Assembly (NCBI RefSeq): GCF_001465875.1
Contig: NZ_LN901324.1
Span: forward strand, 620,001-684,000
DNA length: 64,000 nt
DNA from: Legionella saoudiensis
GTDB taxonomy: Bacteria > Pseudomonadota > Gammaproteobacteria > Legionellales > Legionellaceae
Direction: 5' to 3'
The notes beneath the pieces were generated by a model. That model saw nothing but the letters and a program-made list of their open reading frames with translations, ran no database searches and was not told the origin of the DNA. Every line of letters starts with the position of its first letter. Positions within the stretch are counted from its first letter, which is position 1. Below are positions 8,193 to 15,575 of this stretch, one piece after another. The translations under genes and the position numbers were made by a program.

Positions 8193-9065
8193 TTATTCCA
8201 GTGAACAATACTTTAGCGCAAAATAACTAATAAAAAGCACAATAAAGCTTCCTACGATGTCTGTAATATAATGCCAACCTAATAAAACACAAGATGCAAT
8301 GAGCATTAAATTAATAATCGCCAGCACAATACACGCTATGGGCCATTCTCTCAGTAAATTAACACATAAAATTGCCCAAATAGCATGAAAGGATGGGAAA
8401 GCTATTAATCCACCTTCATTTGTAGTTGGGACAATATGATGATGAAGCTCGGTAAATTTCAGCCCTGTAGCAATTTGACTTGATTCAAATAACGCATGGT
8501 TGAATATACTGGCAGGTGCCGCGGTAGGGAAAAAATAATAAAACCCAAAGCCAATAAGCACGGTGAACAATAATAAAAAATAATATTCGCGCATCAAATG
8601 AACGCGGCAAGAAAATAACACAAATAAAGGGATTATGCTCATTTGATAAGATAAACTGTCATAAATTGCGCTGAGTAAAGTTCTGAACAGAGGATGTTCA
8701 TTAGTCCATCCCACGATAGCAGGCGTATTAATTCCCATGAAGGATTCTAGCTTTACAATATGCCGATCAATCAAAGGAAACGGTGTAAGTTGAATAGCAA
8801 TCGTTGCTACCGCAATAATTACCATAACTACAAAAAAATAGATTAACTCATTACCAATTTGACAGGCCTTGCTTTCTTTGGCAAAACATAAATGTAATCC
8901 CATGCTAAGCAGAATTAAGAAGATACCAAAAGGTATCACGTTATCCGGAAAATAATTATTTCCCGGAAACTGATAAATAGAATAATTGATAAAAAAAGCT
9001 ATAAACGAAAAAAAAAGAATAAATCCGGCAAGTGAACTAATACATCGAGAAGATACTTGTCGCAT
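8193..9065 (-). CDS. PAP2 superfamily membrane phosphatase/transferase
   Basis: 290 residues with about six membrane helices. It carries the C2 motif AFPSFHAIWA and the C3 motif GWHYITDIVG of PAP2 (type 2 phosphatidic acid phosphatase) enzymes, giving the two active-site histidines and an aspartate. The preceding FFPTAAPA resembles the inositol-phosphorylceramide-synthase/PAP2_3 branch. A role in removing phosphate from a lipid or exchanging a lipid head group at the membrane is likely; the substrate cannot be read from the sequence. It starts 9 bases after the stop of the CsrA-like gene on the same strand and may be cotranscribed with it. A phosphatidylcholine synthase is encoded 4 kb away. 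Confidence 0.75.
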   Translation of the reverse strand: MRQVSSRCISSLAGFILFFSFIAFFINYSIYQFPGNNYFPDNVIPFGIFLILLSMGLHLCFAKESKACQIGNELIYFFVVMVIIAVATIAIQLTPFPLIDRHIVKLESFMGINTPAIVGWTNEHPLFRTLLSAIYDSLSYQMSIIPLFVLFSCRVHLMREYYFLLLFTVLIGFGFYYFFPTAAPASIFNHALFESSQIATGLKFTELHHHIVPTTNEGGLIAFPSFHAIWAILCVNLLREWPIACIVLAIINLMLIASCVLLGWHYITDIVGSFIVLFISYFALKYCSLE

Positions 9066-9074
9066 TTCTAGGAG

Positions 9075-9272
9075 TTATTCAGTCGTTTCTAACAGCTGTT
9101 TTTGTTTAATTGCATGGAAAATTTCTTCTCGGTGCACGTTAACTGAACGAGGAGCTTCAACACCAAATTTAATATTCCCATGTTCTTGGGTTTTAAATGC
9201 CAAAATCTTAACAATTGTATCATTAATACTAATCATTAAGGGTTCTTCAAAGTGAAGAGAAACAATATCCAT
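9075..9272 (-). CDS. CsrA-like carbon storage regulator paralogue
   Basis: 65 residues. The C-terminal part, NIKFGVEAPRSVNVHREEI, matches CsrA strands 3-5, including the RNA-contacting VHREEI. The first strand is MDIVSLHFEEPLMIS instead of the usual MLxLTRRxGExLxIG, so the two arginines that contact GGA in standard CsrA are missing. Start chosen at the ATG preceded by TGAGG six bases upstream; an in-frame ATG 15 bases earlier has no such site. Legionella genomes encode several CsrA paralogues besides the main one, and this fits that group. It might bind another RNA motif or act by pairing with true CsrA. Confidence 0.75.
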   Translation of the reverse strand: MDIVSLHFEEPLMISINDTIVKILAFKTQEHGNIKFGVEAPRSVNVHREEIFHAIKQKQLLETTE

Positions 9273-9436
9273 TAAAAACCTCATCATTTATGTCCAAGCT
9301 CGTTGTAAATCAACGATATCGAATAGAAAGTTAACCTAATTTGTAGATGCTTGTCACTATATATTTAAATGAAATGATAAAAAAAATTAGGTTGTGCTCT
9401 TCCCAGCAAAGGAATGTATAAAATTGTGCATGATCA

Positions 9437-9465
9437 TTGTCATGAACGATTAAAAGCGTTACAAT
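9437..9465 (+). promoter_or_regulatory. Promoter of the S6-S18-DUF2232-L9 operon
   Basis: TTGTCA and TACAAT are separated by exactly 17 bases, about 70 bases upstream of the rpsF start. This leaves a leader of around 65 nt in which S6:S18 feedback, known from other bacteria, could act; the leader structure was not resolved. Confidence 0.7.
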
Positions 9466-9536
9466 TGGCAGCTTTTTTAAAACCTTGCCTTACTGTCTAT
9501 GTCATGCAGAAGGCTATTAATCCATAAGGAGAAATC

Positions 9537-9875
9537 ATGAGACATTACGAAATTATGTTTCTTGTGCACCCGGATCAAAGCGAGCAAGTACCAGCAATGG
9601 TTGAGCGCTATGAAGGGATCATCACTAAACATGAAGGTAAAATTCACCGTAAAGAAGACTTAGGTCGTCGTCAATTAGCATACCCAATTAACGATGTGCA
9701 TAAAGCTCACTACATTCTGATGAATATCGAATGCTCACTTGAAGCACTAGAAGAAATTAAAAATGCATTCAAATACAATGATGCAATTTTAAGAAACTTA
9801 ATTACTCTTCAAAAACAAGCGATTACTACTGAGTCTGTTTTAATGAAGAAAGAAAAAGAAGTTAGAACTGCTTAA
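9537..9875 (+). CDS. rpsF: 30S ribosomal protein S6
   Basis: 112 residues with the S6 signature at the N-terminus ([18 protein letters not shown]) and the [15 protein letters not shown] segment. It binds S18 and 16S rRNA in the small-subunit platform. AAGGAGAAATC precedes the start. First gene of the conserved rpsF-rpsR-(DUF2232)-rplI operon; rpsR follows after 15 bases. There is no long acidic C-terminal tail as in E. coli S6. Confidence 0.97.
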   Translation: MRHYEIMFLVHPDQSEQVPAMVERYEGIITKHEGKIHRKEDLGRRQLAYPINDVHKAHYILMNIECSLEALEEIKNAFKYNDAILRNLITLQKQAITTESVLMKKEKEVRTA

Positions 9876-9890
9876 GGGGAGTCATTAGAT

Positions 9891-10118
9891 ATGTCAGCTT
9901 ATTTCCGTAGAAAAAAAATGTGTCGTTTCAGCGCTGAAGGCGGCAACGAAATCGATTATAAAGATATCAATTTATTAAAGAACTATATATCTGAAACTGG
10001 TAAAATTGTACCAAGCCGTATTACTGGTACTCAAACCCGTTTTCAAAGACAATTAGCTAAAGCAATTAAGCACGCCAGATTTATTGGTTTATTACCTTAC
10101 TGCGATAGCCACGGATAG
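9891..10118 (+). CDS. rpsR: 30S ribosomal protein S18
   Basis: 75 residues with the S18 core: [29 protein letters not shown] and [18 protein letters not shown]. It is the partner of S6 in the small subunit. The size matches E. coli S18. Ribosome site GGGGAG. The next gene starts 3 bases after the stop. Confidence 0.97.
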   Translation: MSAYFRRKKMCRFSAEGGNEIDYKDINLLKNYISETGKIVPSRITGTQTRFQRQLAKAIKHARFIGLLPYCDSHG

Positions 10119-10121
10119 TGA

Positions 10122-11024
10122 ATGATGCGTATGGGCGACTTTATAATAAAGCAGTGTAAGGCTTTACTTGAAAATAAGCAGCAGGCAATAATGTATGCTG
10201 CTTTACTTTCAATTGTACCTTTTGCTACTTGGTTATCAGTTGCTCTAGTAAGCTTGGTAACATTAAGAAAAGGGGCTCGCTCGGGCTTCGATGTTTTGTT
10301 ACCAGCATTGGTAATTCATTCTGTTCCATTAATGATGTTAATACCAATATCCGGCGCATTAATTAATACACTAATTGCCTATTTGCCTTGTTATTTTGCA
10401 GCGATTACATTGCGCAATACTCAAAAATGGCAAGCGGTTTTTGGCGTATTTTTAATTCAAGCAGTTTTAGGATGCTTGCTTATTCAATTACTCGCACCTG
10501 ACTTTATTGTAATACAGTTTAATCAGCTTAAAGCGTTACTGATGCAATACCAGGAGTTAGTTGAAACCGGTATGGACAGCATAAGCTCGTTGAGTTTGGC
10601 GCAATTATTTTTCGGCATTCAGTTATTAAGTGCTATTGTTTCCTCAGTAGTTTCTTTAATGTGTGCTCGCTCAATTCAAGCCAAATTATTTTTACCCGGT
10701 GGGTTTAAAAATGAGATTTTAATGTTCCGTAGCGGCAGACTTTCATTGTTAATACTCTTATGTGTATCTTTGGGTACTTACCATGAAATTCCTTTAGCAA
10801 TTAATATCCTACCAATTGTGCTGAGTTATTTCTTAGCTTCTGGATTTGGTTTGGCTTATTTTATTTTGGCCCGTAAAAGTCAAGTTAAGGTATTTCTATT
10901 ATTATTGCTAATAATATTATTGAAGCCTACTTTTGCGTTATTTGCCTACATTGTTTTTGGTTCACTAGATAGTATATTTAATTTTAGATCGTATCTCCCT
11001 GAGCGGGTAAACGAGTCAATTTGA
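10122..11024 (+). CDS. DUF2232-type multi-pass membrane protein
   Basis: 300 residues, very hydrophobic, about eight predicted membrane helices. Genes of this kind (DUF2232, YybS-like) sit between rpsR and rplI in many gammaproteobacteria, and this one occupies exactly that place: 3 bases after rpsR and 11 bases before the L9 start. No catalytic motif is visible. Its function is unknown; the conserved linkage to ribosomal genes hints at cotranscription, not necessarily at a ribosomal role. ATG ATG at the start; the first is used here. Confidence 0.75.
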   Translation: MMRMGDFIIKQCKALLENKQQAIMYAALLSIVPFATWLSVALVSLVTLRKGARSGFDVLLPALVIHSVPLMMLIPISGALINTLIAYLPCYFAAITLRNTQKWQAVFGVFLIQAVLGCLLIQLLAPDFIVIQFNQLKALLMQYQELVETGMDSISSLSLAQLFFGIQLLSAIVSSVVSLMCARSIQAKLFLPGGFKNEILMFRSGRLSLLILLCVSLGTYHEIPLAINILPIVLSYFLASGFGLAYFILARKSQVKVFLLLLLIILLKPTFALFAYIVFGSLDSIFNFRSYLPERVNESI

Positions 11025-11035
11025 GGGTTATTAAG

Positions 11036-11485
11036 ATGGAAGTTATCTTATTAGAAAAAGTGAGAAATTTAGGTAACCTAGGTGATAAAGTTCACGTAAA
11101 ATCTGGTTATGGTCGTAACTACTTAATTCCACAAAATAAAGCCGTATTTGCTACAGCTACAAACATTGAGATGTTTGAGCAACGCCGTGCGGAGCTTGAG
11201 AAAAAAGCGCAACAATCTTTATCTGCTGCTGAACAGCGTGCCGCTAAGTTAAATGATGTTAATTTAACTATTAGTGCAATGGCTAGTGATGAAGGTAAGC
11301 TCTATGGTTCTGTTGGTGTAAATGAAATCAAAGATGCTTTAGTGGCAAAAGATATTGAAGTAAGCAAGCGCGAAATCGTTATGCCAGAAGGTCCTTTACA
11401 CTCAATTGGTAACTTCGTTGTTGAAGTTCATGTTCACAGTGACGTTATTGCTAATCTACAAGTTGAAATTATTCCAGCAAAATAA
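11036..11485 (+). CDS. rplI: 50S ribosomal protein L9
   Basis: 149 residues from the ATG chosen, the same as E. coli L9. The N-terminal signature is [19 protein letters not shown] followed by [13 protein letters not shown]; a long helix links the two RNA-binding domains. An earlier in-frame TTG at 11021 would add five residues absent from L9; GAGGG lies about 10 bases before the ATG. Last gene of the operon. Confidence 0.96.
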   Translation: MEVILLEKVRNLGNLGDKVHVKSGYGRNYLIPQNKAVFATATNIEMFEQRRAELEKKAQQSLSAAEQRAAKLNDVNLTISAMASDEGKLYGSVGVNEIKDALVAKDIEVSKREIVMPEGPLHSIGNFVVEVHVHSDVIANLQVEIIPAK

Positions 11486-11507
11486 GCTGGTTTCATAGAT
11501 TTTGTAG

Positions 11508-11527
11508 GCTGGGCTGCAAAGCCCAGC
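11508..11527. repeat. GCTGGGCT/AGCCCAGC hairpin, REP-like
   Basis: A perfect 8-bp stem with a 4-base loop, 23 bases after the rplI stop and preceded by TGTAG. The same arms occur twice in the element at 34809-34881. It may terminate or protect the ribosomal-protein transcript, but there is no T-tract. Confidence 0.6.
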
Positions 11528-11880
11528 AAATACACAAAACATTGCTCTAGAAATTAGTCTTTTTCAATTCTATTGTTTAACCCAATAAATTGTCATCCCA
11601 CTTTAAATAAACCTAAAACAGAACCTAGCGAGCCTAAGTTTTCTTGTTTTCGATAAGTTTCTCTATAAGAAAATATGACATGTTTGGATTGTTAGCTATT
11701 TATTCTTCCAGCGTTTAGCATGTCTCAGTTTTCTTGGTGCTTAAGATAATCATGATATGTTCTTGAAGCTCTAAACATCGTTTAATTATTGCAGCCTGTA
11801 CAATAAAGTTATGCTCCCCTTATCTTCCCCACATACCTAGTGCTTTGTATCTTATGGGGGATGGGGCTTCAATCCTGTTT
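11528..11880. other. Intergenic stretch, no gene seen
   Basis: AT-rich, between rplI and the convergent small membrane-protein gene. Both strands were scanned: only short broken frames, no ribosome site with an open frame, no tRNA. A short open stretch on the minus strand (about 11745-11820) could be a remnant but resembles nothing recognisable. Confidence 0.5.
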
Positions 11881-12381
11881 TTAAAGGAAATATATTTTGT
11901 AAACTGACAACAAAGCAAAAATGCTATTTAATACAGCCCAAATATATGCTGGATAACGGCCTCTATAACCACTGTAATAAGAGTAGATTGCAATAAAGCT
12001 GCTTCCGGTACCAAATATCCATTGCTGGTCATAGGCAAAACCAATTGAAAGCAGGGCAATGCCGCAAATACCAAGTAGTAAAAAGAGACTACTTTCCTTA
12101 GCCAAAAACAAATAAAAGATTAAAAGTTGCACACATAATAAAACTGGCAGAGCAAGTTGAGTGTATCTGCCACTGCCAAAGACAATAGCTAAATGCCCAG
12201 CAATAAGAATAAGCTCCAGAGCAACATAATAAAATAGTTTATAATGAATCGCCGTGCCAAGTAGAGCAATGGCACCAAATATATAATAGGGCTGTGGGGG
12301 CCACTGCGTTGTGCCATACAGAACAATCAGTGCCCCGAAAATACCTAGGAACAAATATTTATTTTCATAAATATTAGCCAT
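11881..12381 (-). CDS. Small multi-pass membrane protein, unknown function
   Basis: 166 residues with about six short hydrophobic helices separated by very short polar turns, including PPQPYYIFGAIALLGTAI and SYYSGYRGRYPAYIWAVLN. Not recognised as any characterised family. The gene starts 3 bases after the stop of the EnhB-like gene, so the two are probably cotranscribed. Its low charge and small loops suggest an integral inner-membrane protein; no transporter or enzyme motif is seen. Confidence 0.6.
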   Translation of the reverse strand: MANIYENKYLFLGIFGALIVLYGTTQWPPQPYYIFGAIALLGTAIHYKLFYYVALELILIAGHLAIVFGSGRYTQLALPVLLCVQLLIFYLFLAKESSLFLLLGICGIALLSIGFAYDQQWIFGTGSSFIAIYSYYSGYRGRYPAYIWAVLNSIFALLSVYKIYFL

Positions 12382-12384
12382 GGA

Positions 12385-12873
12385 TCACCATTTTAGGTAA
12401 ATACCTTTATTAACTGACTCTTGAATGATTGCATTTTGTGATTTATTAAAGGCAACCCAGTAATTACCCATGTTGCTTAAAGCAAAGCGCACGCGTGGGT
12501 ATTGGCATATATCTAAAACAGTGTGGCAATCGACAAGCACTGTTGCTTCACCTTCGTGCTTATAACACTTAAAGTTCAAATTCTTAACATCTGATGCAAA
12601 AGCACCCCAGTTCATAGGGTCAAAGGTTGCATGTAATGGAGGGCTCATAAATGCTTCCTCAGAAGCTTGATGTTCCATTTCAATGGTTGTATTTGAATGA
12701 TTCTGGATTAAATAGTAAGCCTGTTTCCCAGTTTCATTTAATACCAAAAAATTCTGATTATAACCAAAACCAGTAACCTCACATCCTCTAGGAAATGAGC
12801 CTACAGCATGAGCGCTGCTCATTAAAAGGCTAGACAAAATAATGGACGTACTAATACAGCTGAACCGTGACAT
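12385..12873 (-). CDS. Exported EnhB-like protein
   Basis: 162 residues with a typical signal peptide (cleavage expected after SSAHA, near residue 23). The mature part has five cysteines (including GCEV, KCYKH and DCHTVLDICQYPRV) and the segment FALSNMGNYWVAFNK. The C-terminal half recalls the Legionella 'enhanced entry' protein EnhB, a periplasmic or secreted protein of unknown biochemistry; this is recall, not a search. Start chosen at ATG-TCA-CGG, which has AGAGG 6 bases upstream; an upstream in-frame start adds six residues and lacks this site. The upstream gap contains a GC-rich structured element. Confidence 0.6.
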   Translation of the reverse strand: MSRFSCISTSIILSSLLMSSAHAVGSFPRGCEVTGFGYNQNFLVLNETGKQAYYLIQNHSNTTIEMEHQASEEAFMSPPLHATFDPMNWGAFASDVKNLNFKCYKHEGEATVLVDCHTVLDICQYPRVRFALSNMGNYWVAFNKSQNAIIQESVNKGIYLKW

Positions 12874-13030
12874 AATTACCTCTATAAGCAAATTTGGCTG
12901 CTATTTTAATCATAAAAAAATCAAAGTCTATGGAAAATAAAAAATATAACCAAGATATACTAAGTTGACTTGGCCTGGTTGCTTGTAACTAACTTTTCTA
13001 CATCTCTACTAATTCAATCTACTCTAATTT

Positions 13031-13101
13031 ACATCTCGCGGCCGGCCGAGGGATCCAGTAATCTGCACCAGATACTGTACCCTAAGCGTAGAAGGAGATG
13101 T
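13031..13101. repeat. GC-rich structured element upstream of the EnhB-like gene
   Basis: Within AT-rich DNA, ACATCTC (13031-13037) and GAGATGT (13095-13101) form perfect ends. Between them are the self-complementary CTCGCGGCCGGCCGAG and an imperfect stem, CAGTAATCTG pairing with CAGATACTG, flanked by GGG/CCC. The composition is unlike the surroundings. It could be a degenerate mobile repeat, an untranslated-region structure or a small RNA; nothing decides between these. Confidence 0.45.
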
Positions 13102-13138
13102 GAGCAAGAGACAACTGCTTGCAATCAGACCACGTTGG

Positions 13139-13909
13139 TCAAGCTAAATCCTTACTTGCTGCAATTTTAGCTTTTATCATTGGGTAGTAAGTTCGATAAA
13201 AACTCAAATATAAGTACATCGCAACATAAGCCATGGATAGAGTAAGCCAGACATTATTCGTGTTTGGATAATTAATCAGTAAGCAAATTGAACTGATACC
13301 ATAAATAATCGAGCAACAATGCATCAAGATTTTTAATACCTTAGAATCAGTTAGATAATCTAGCCTTGAAGGATAAACATACTTTACGGGTACAAAAATC
13401 AGAATTGAAAGTATGGTCAATATAATGGCATTAGCTGTAGCCGAAGTATTAAAAAGAAACATATAGAAAATCGTAATATTCCAATAACAAGGGAACCCTT
13501 TAAAGAAATGATCCGGAGTTTTGGCGTCAGATTGGCAAAACTGATAAGAGGACGTAATTGTCACAGCTGCAATTATGAGCACGGATAAATTGGACGGCAA
13601 CATGTCAGGCTTAACTAATAAGAAAAAACAAGGTGTAATTACGTAATTTACGTAGTCAACAATATTATCCAGTAAGGCGCCATCAATTTTGGGTAGTACA
13701 TTTTTAATATCAACCTGACGCGCAAGACTTCCATCAACAGCATCAATGAATACCGTAACCGCCATGAGCCATAATGCAAAAATGTATTGGTGATGATATA
13801 TTTTTTCTAGAGTAAAAACGCCAATGCAAGCAGCACTTGCAGTAAATATATGCACCGACCAAGCCGCTAGATATTGCATTGGTGGGAACTGTGGTTTGCT
13901 TAAGCTCAT
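13139..13909 (-). CDS. pcs: Phosphatidylcholine synthase (CDP-diacylglycerol-choline O-phosphatidyltransferase)
   Basis: 256 residues, about seven membrane helices. The CDP-alcohol phosphotransferase signature begins at DAVDGSLAR and continues as DGALLDNIVD, with the longer spacing between the AR and G elements seen in Pcs enzymes. It makes phosphatidylcholine directly from CDP-diacylglycerol and choline in the inner membrane, a pathway found in bacteria that live with eukaryotes, Legionella included. The host supplies the choline. It is on the same strand as the EnhB-like gene but separated by 265 bases, so probably a separate unit. Confidence 0.88.
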   Translation of the reverse strand: MSLSKPQFPPMQYLAAWSVHIFTASAACIGVFTLEKIYHHQYIFALWLMAVTVFIDAVDGSLARQVDIKNVLPKIDGALLDNIVDYVNYVITPCFFLLVKPDMLPSNLSVLIIAAVTITSSYQFCQSDAKTPDHFFKGFPCYWNITIFYMFLFNTSATANAIILTILSILIFVPVKYVYPSRLDYLTDSKVLKILMHCCSIIYGISSICLLINYPNTNNVWLTLSMAYVAMYLYLSFYRTYYPMIKAKIAASKDLA

Positions 13910-14128
13910 TAATTATCCTAGTGTTAATGAATGTTAATTTAAGTAGGGGCTATTTCAGCTCCTACTGCCCATGGCCAAACAACAAACAGCCACTATTAAC
14001 ATCATGATTTATTACTTTTGATTTTTGTGCAAAATTCATAGAATACAAAAATAGTATCAATAATCAAAAGTAGTGCGCAAGAAAAGTTGTTAACTTTAAC
14101 AAAATATAAAATTTCATAGGGTGATTTG

Positions 14129-15505
14129 ATGAAAATTCAAACTATAAATCCAGCAACTGGAAAAGTTATCCAAACTTATGAGTGCTTAAATGAATCAATG
14201 AGCTATGAACGAATTGCGGCAGGAGACCAGGCTTTTCGTAAATGGCGGCTAACCGCTTTTGCTGAACGAAAAAAATTAATGTTGAAATTAGCGCAAATGC
14301 TTAAAGAACAAAAAGAAGAGCTAGCTATTTTAATGGCCACAGAAATGGGAAAGCCAATTACTGCGGGTCAAGCCGAAATTGATAAATGTGCTTGGGTATG
14401 CGAGCACTACGCAGAACATGCAGAAACTTATTTAGCTCCGCGCATAGTGCAAACCGAAATGAAAAAAGCCAAAGTATGCCATATGCCCCTGGGAGTTGTG
14501 TTTGCTATCATGCCGTGGAATTTCCCATTTTGGCAAGTATTTCGCTTTGCTGCTCCTACTATTATGGCTGGAAATGCCGCCATTTTAAAACATGCGCCTA
14601 TTTCATCTGGGACTGGGAATAAAATCGAGCAGTTATTTAAAGACGCCGGTTTTCCTGAACACTTATTTCAGCATCTTATTGTTGATAATGAGGTAGCCGC
14701 ACAGGTTATTGCCCACCCTAAGGTTGTGGCTGTAACGCTTACGGGAAGCGAGCGCGCAGGTAAGGCGGTTGCTTCACAGGCGGGGAAGTATTTAAAAAAG
14801 GCGGTATTGGAGCTTGGGGGAAGTGATCCTTATGTGGTGCTTGAAGATGCTGATTTGGATTTAGCCGCACGCTGTATTGTGAATTCACGCCTTAATAACT
14901 CAGGCCAAGTTTGTATTGCTGCCAAACGTATTATTGCTTTAAGTGCCATTGAAAAAAAACTTACAGAAAAGATTAGCCAGCAAATAAAATTATTTAAAAT
15001 GGGTGATCCTTTGGACGCGGAAACCAAGCTTGGACCTCTCGCACGTGCTGACTTGCGTGATACAGTGCATAAACAAGTAGAAAAATCGCTTAAACAGGGT
15101 GCTAAATTATTGTGTGGTGGTATAATTCCCGAGGGTCAAGGATTTTATTATCCGCCAACGCTACTTACAAATGTAGCGCCGGGCATGCCAGCTTTTGATG
15201 AAGAGCTATTTGGGCCAGTTATTTCTGTTATTTCAACAAATAGCGAACAGGAAGCCATAGCTTATGCAAATCAAAGCCAATATGGTTTGGGCGCCGCAGT
15301 ATTTACGCGTGATTTGGAAAAGGGAGAGCGTATTGCCACGCACGAAATAGATGTTGGTGTCTGTTTTGTCAATGCGATGGTTGCCTCCGATCCACGATTG
15401 CCTTTTGGTGGAATAAAACATTCAGGTTATGGGCGCGAATTGTCAAAAGAGGGCATCTTAGAATTTGTGAATACCAAAACTGTAGGAATTTGTGATTCGG
15501 AATAA
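14129..15505 (+). CDS. NAD(P)-dependent aldehyde dehydrogenase, succinate-semialdehyde type
   Basis: 458 residues. ALDH catalytic residues are in place: Asn131 (MPWNFPFW), Glu228 (LELGGSDP) and Cys262 (SGQVCIAAKR). The C-terminal motif PFGGIKHSGYGRE matches the succinate-semialdehyde dehydrogenase branch (GabD/Sad), which feeds GABA or 4-oxobutanoate carbon into succinate; the substrate is inferred. Start chosen at the ATG preceded by AGGGTGA; an in-frame TTG one codon earlier is less likely. It precedes the glutamate dehydrogenase gene by 70 bases, consistent with shared glutamate/GABA catabolism, but a hairpin separates them. Confidence 0.85.
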   Translation: MKIQTINPATGKVIQTYECLNESMSYERIAAGDQAFRKWRLTAFAERKKLMLKLAQMLKEQKEELAILMATEMGKPITAGQAEIDKCAWVCEHYAEHAETYLAPRIVQTEMKKAKVCHMPLGVVFAIMPWNFPFWQVFRFAAPTIMAGNAAILKHAPISSGTGNKIEQLFKDAGFPEHLFQHLIVDNEVAAQVIAHPKVVAVTLTGSERAGKAVASQAGKYLKKAVLELGGSDPYVVLEDADLDLAARCIVNSRLNNSGQVCIAAKRIIALSAIEKKLTEKISQQIKLFKMGDPLDAETKLGPLARADLRDTVHKQVEKSLKQGAKLLCGGIIPEGQGFYYPPTLLTNVAPGMPAFDEELFGPVISVISTNSEQEAIAYANQSQYGLGAAVFTRDLEKGERIATHEIDVGVCFVNAMVASDPRLPFGGIKHSGYGRELSKEGILEFVNTKTVGICDSE

Positions 15506-15527
15506 TTAAAATAATAGTTGCTGTAAA

Positions 15528-15552
15528 TTAGGGGTGATTACATCGCCCCTAA
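15528..15552. terminator. Hairpin between the aldehyde and glutamate dehydrogenase genes
   Basis: TTAGGGGTGAT-TAC-ATCGCCCCTAA: an 11-bp stem with one G-T pair and a 3-base loop, 23 bases before the gdh start. There is no T-tract on the plus strand, so it may be an attenuator or a processing/stability hairpin instead of a plain terminator. Confidence 0.45.
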
Positions 15553-15575
15553 AAGCAAAACTGACGGGGTAAGCA

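Noticed and set aside
12385..12891. Longer start for the EnhB-like protein
   Set aside because: The extra six residues would precede a normal signal peptide and lack a ribosome site; AGAGG lies before the ATG at 12873.
13036..13056. FseI-like GGCCGGCC next to BamHI-like GGATCC, suspected cloning or assembly artefact
   Set aside because: The sites are part of a larger set of nested inverted repeats with flanking ACATCTC/GAGATGT, and no vector sequence follows; a natural structured element is more likely.
12970..13170. 66-codon plus-strand frame
   Set aside because: It runs through the GC-rich hairpin element and into the end of pcs on the other strand, with no ribosome site and no protein-like composition.
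15528..15575. Riboswitch in the short leader of glutamate dehydrogenase
   Set aside because: Only a single simple hairpin is present; there is no room or conserved core for a known glutamine or glycine aptamer.
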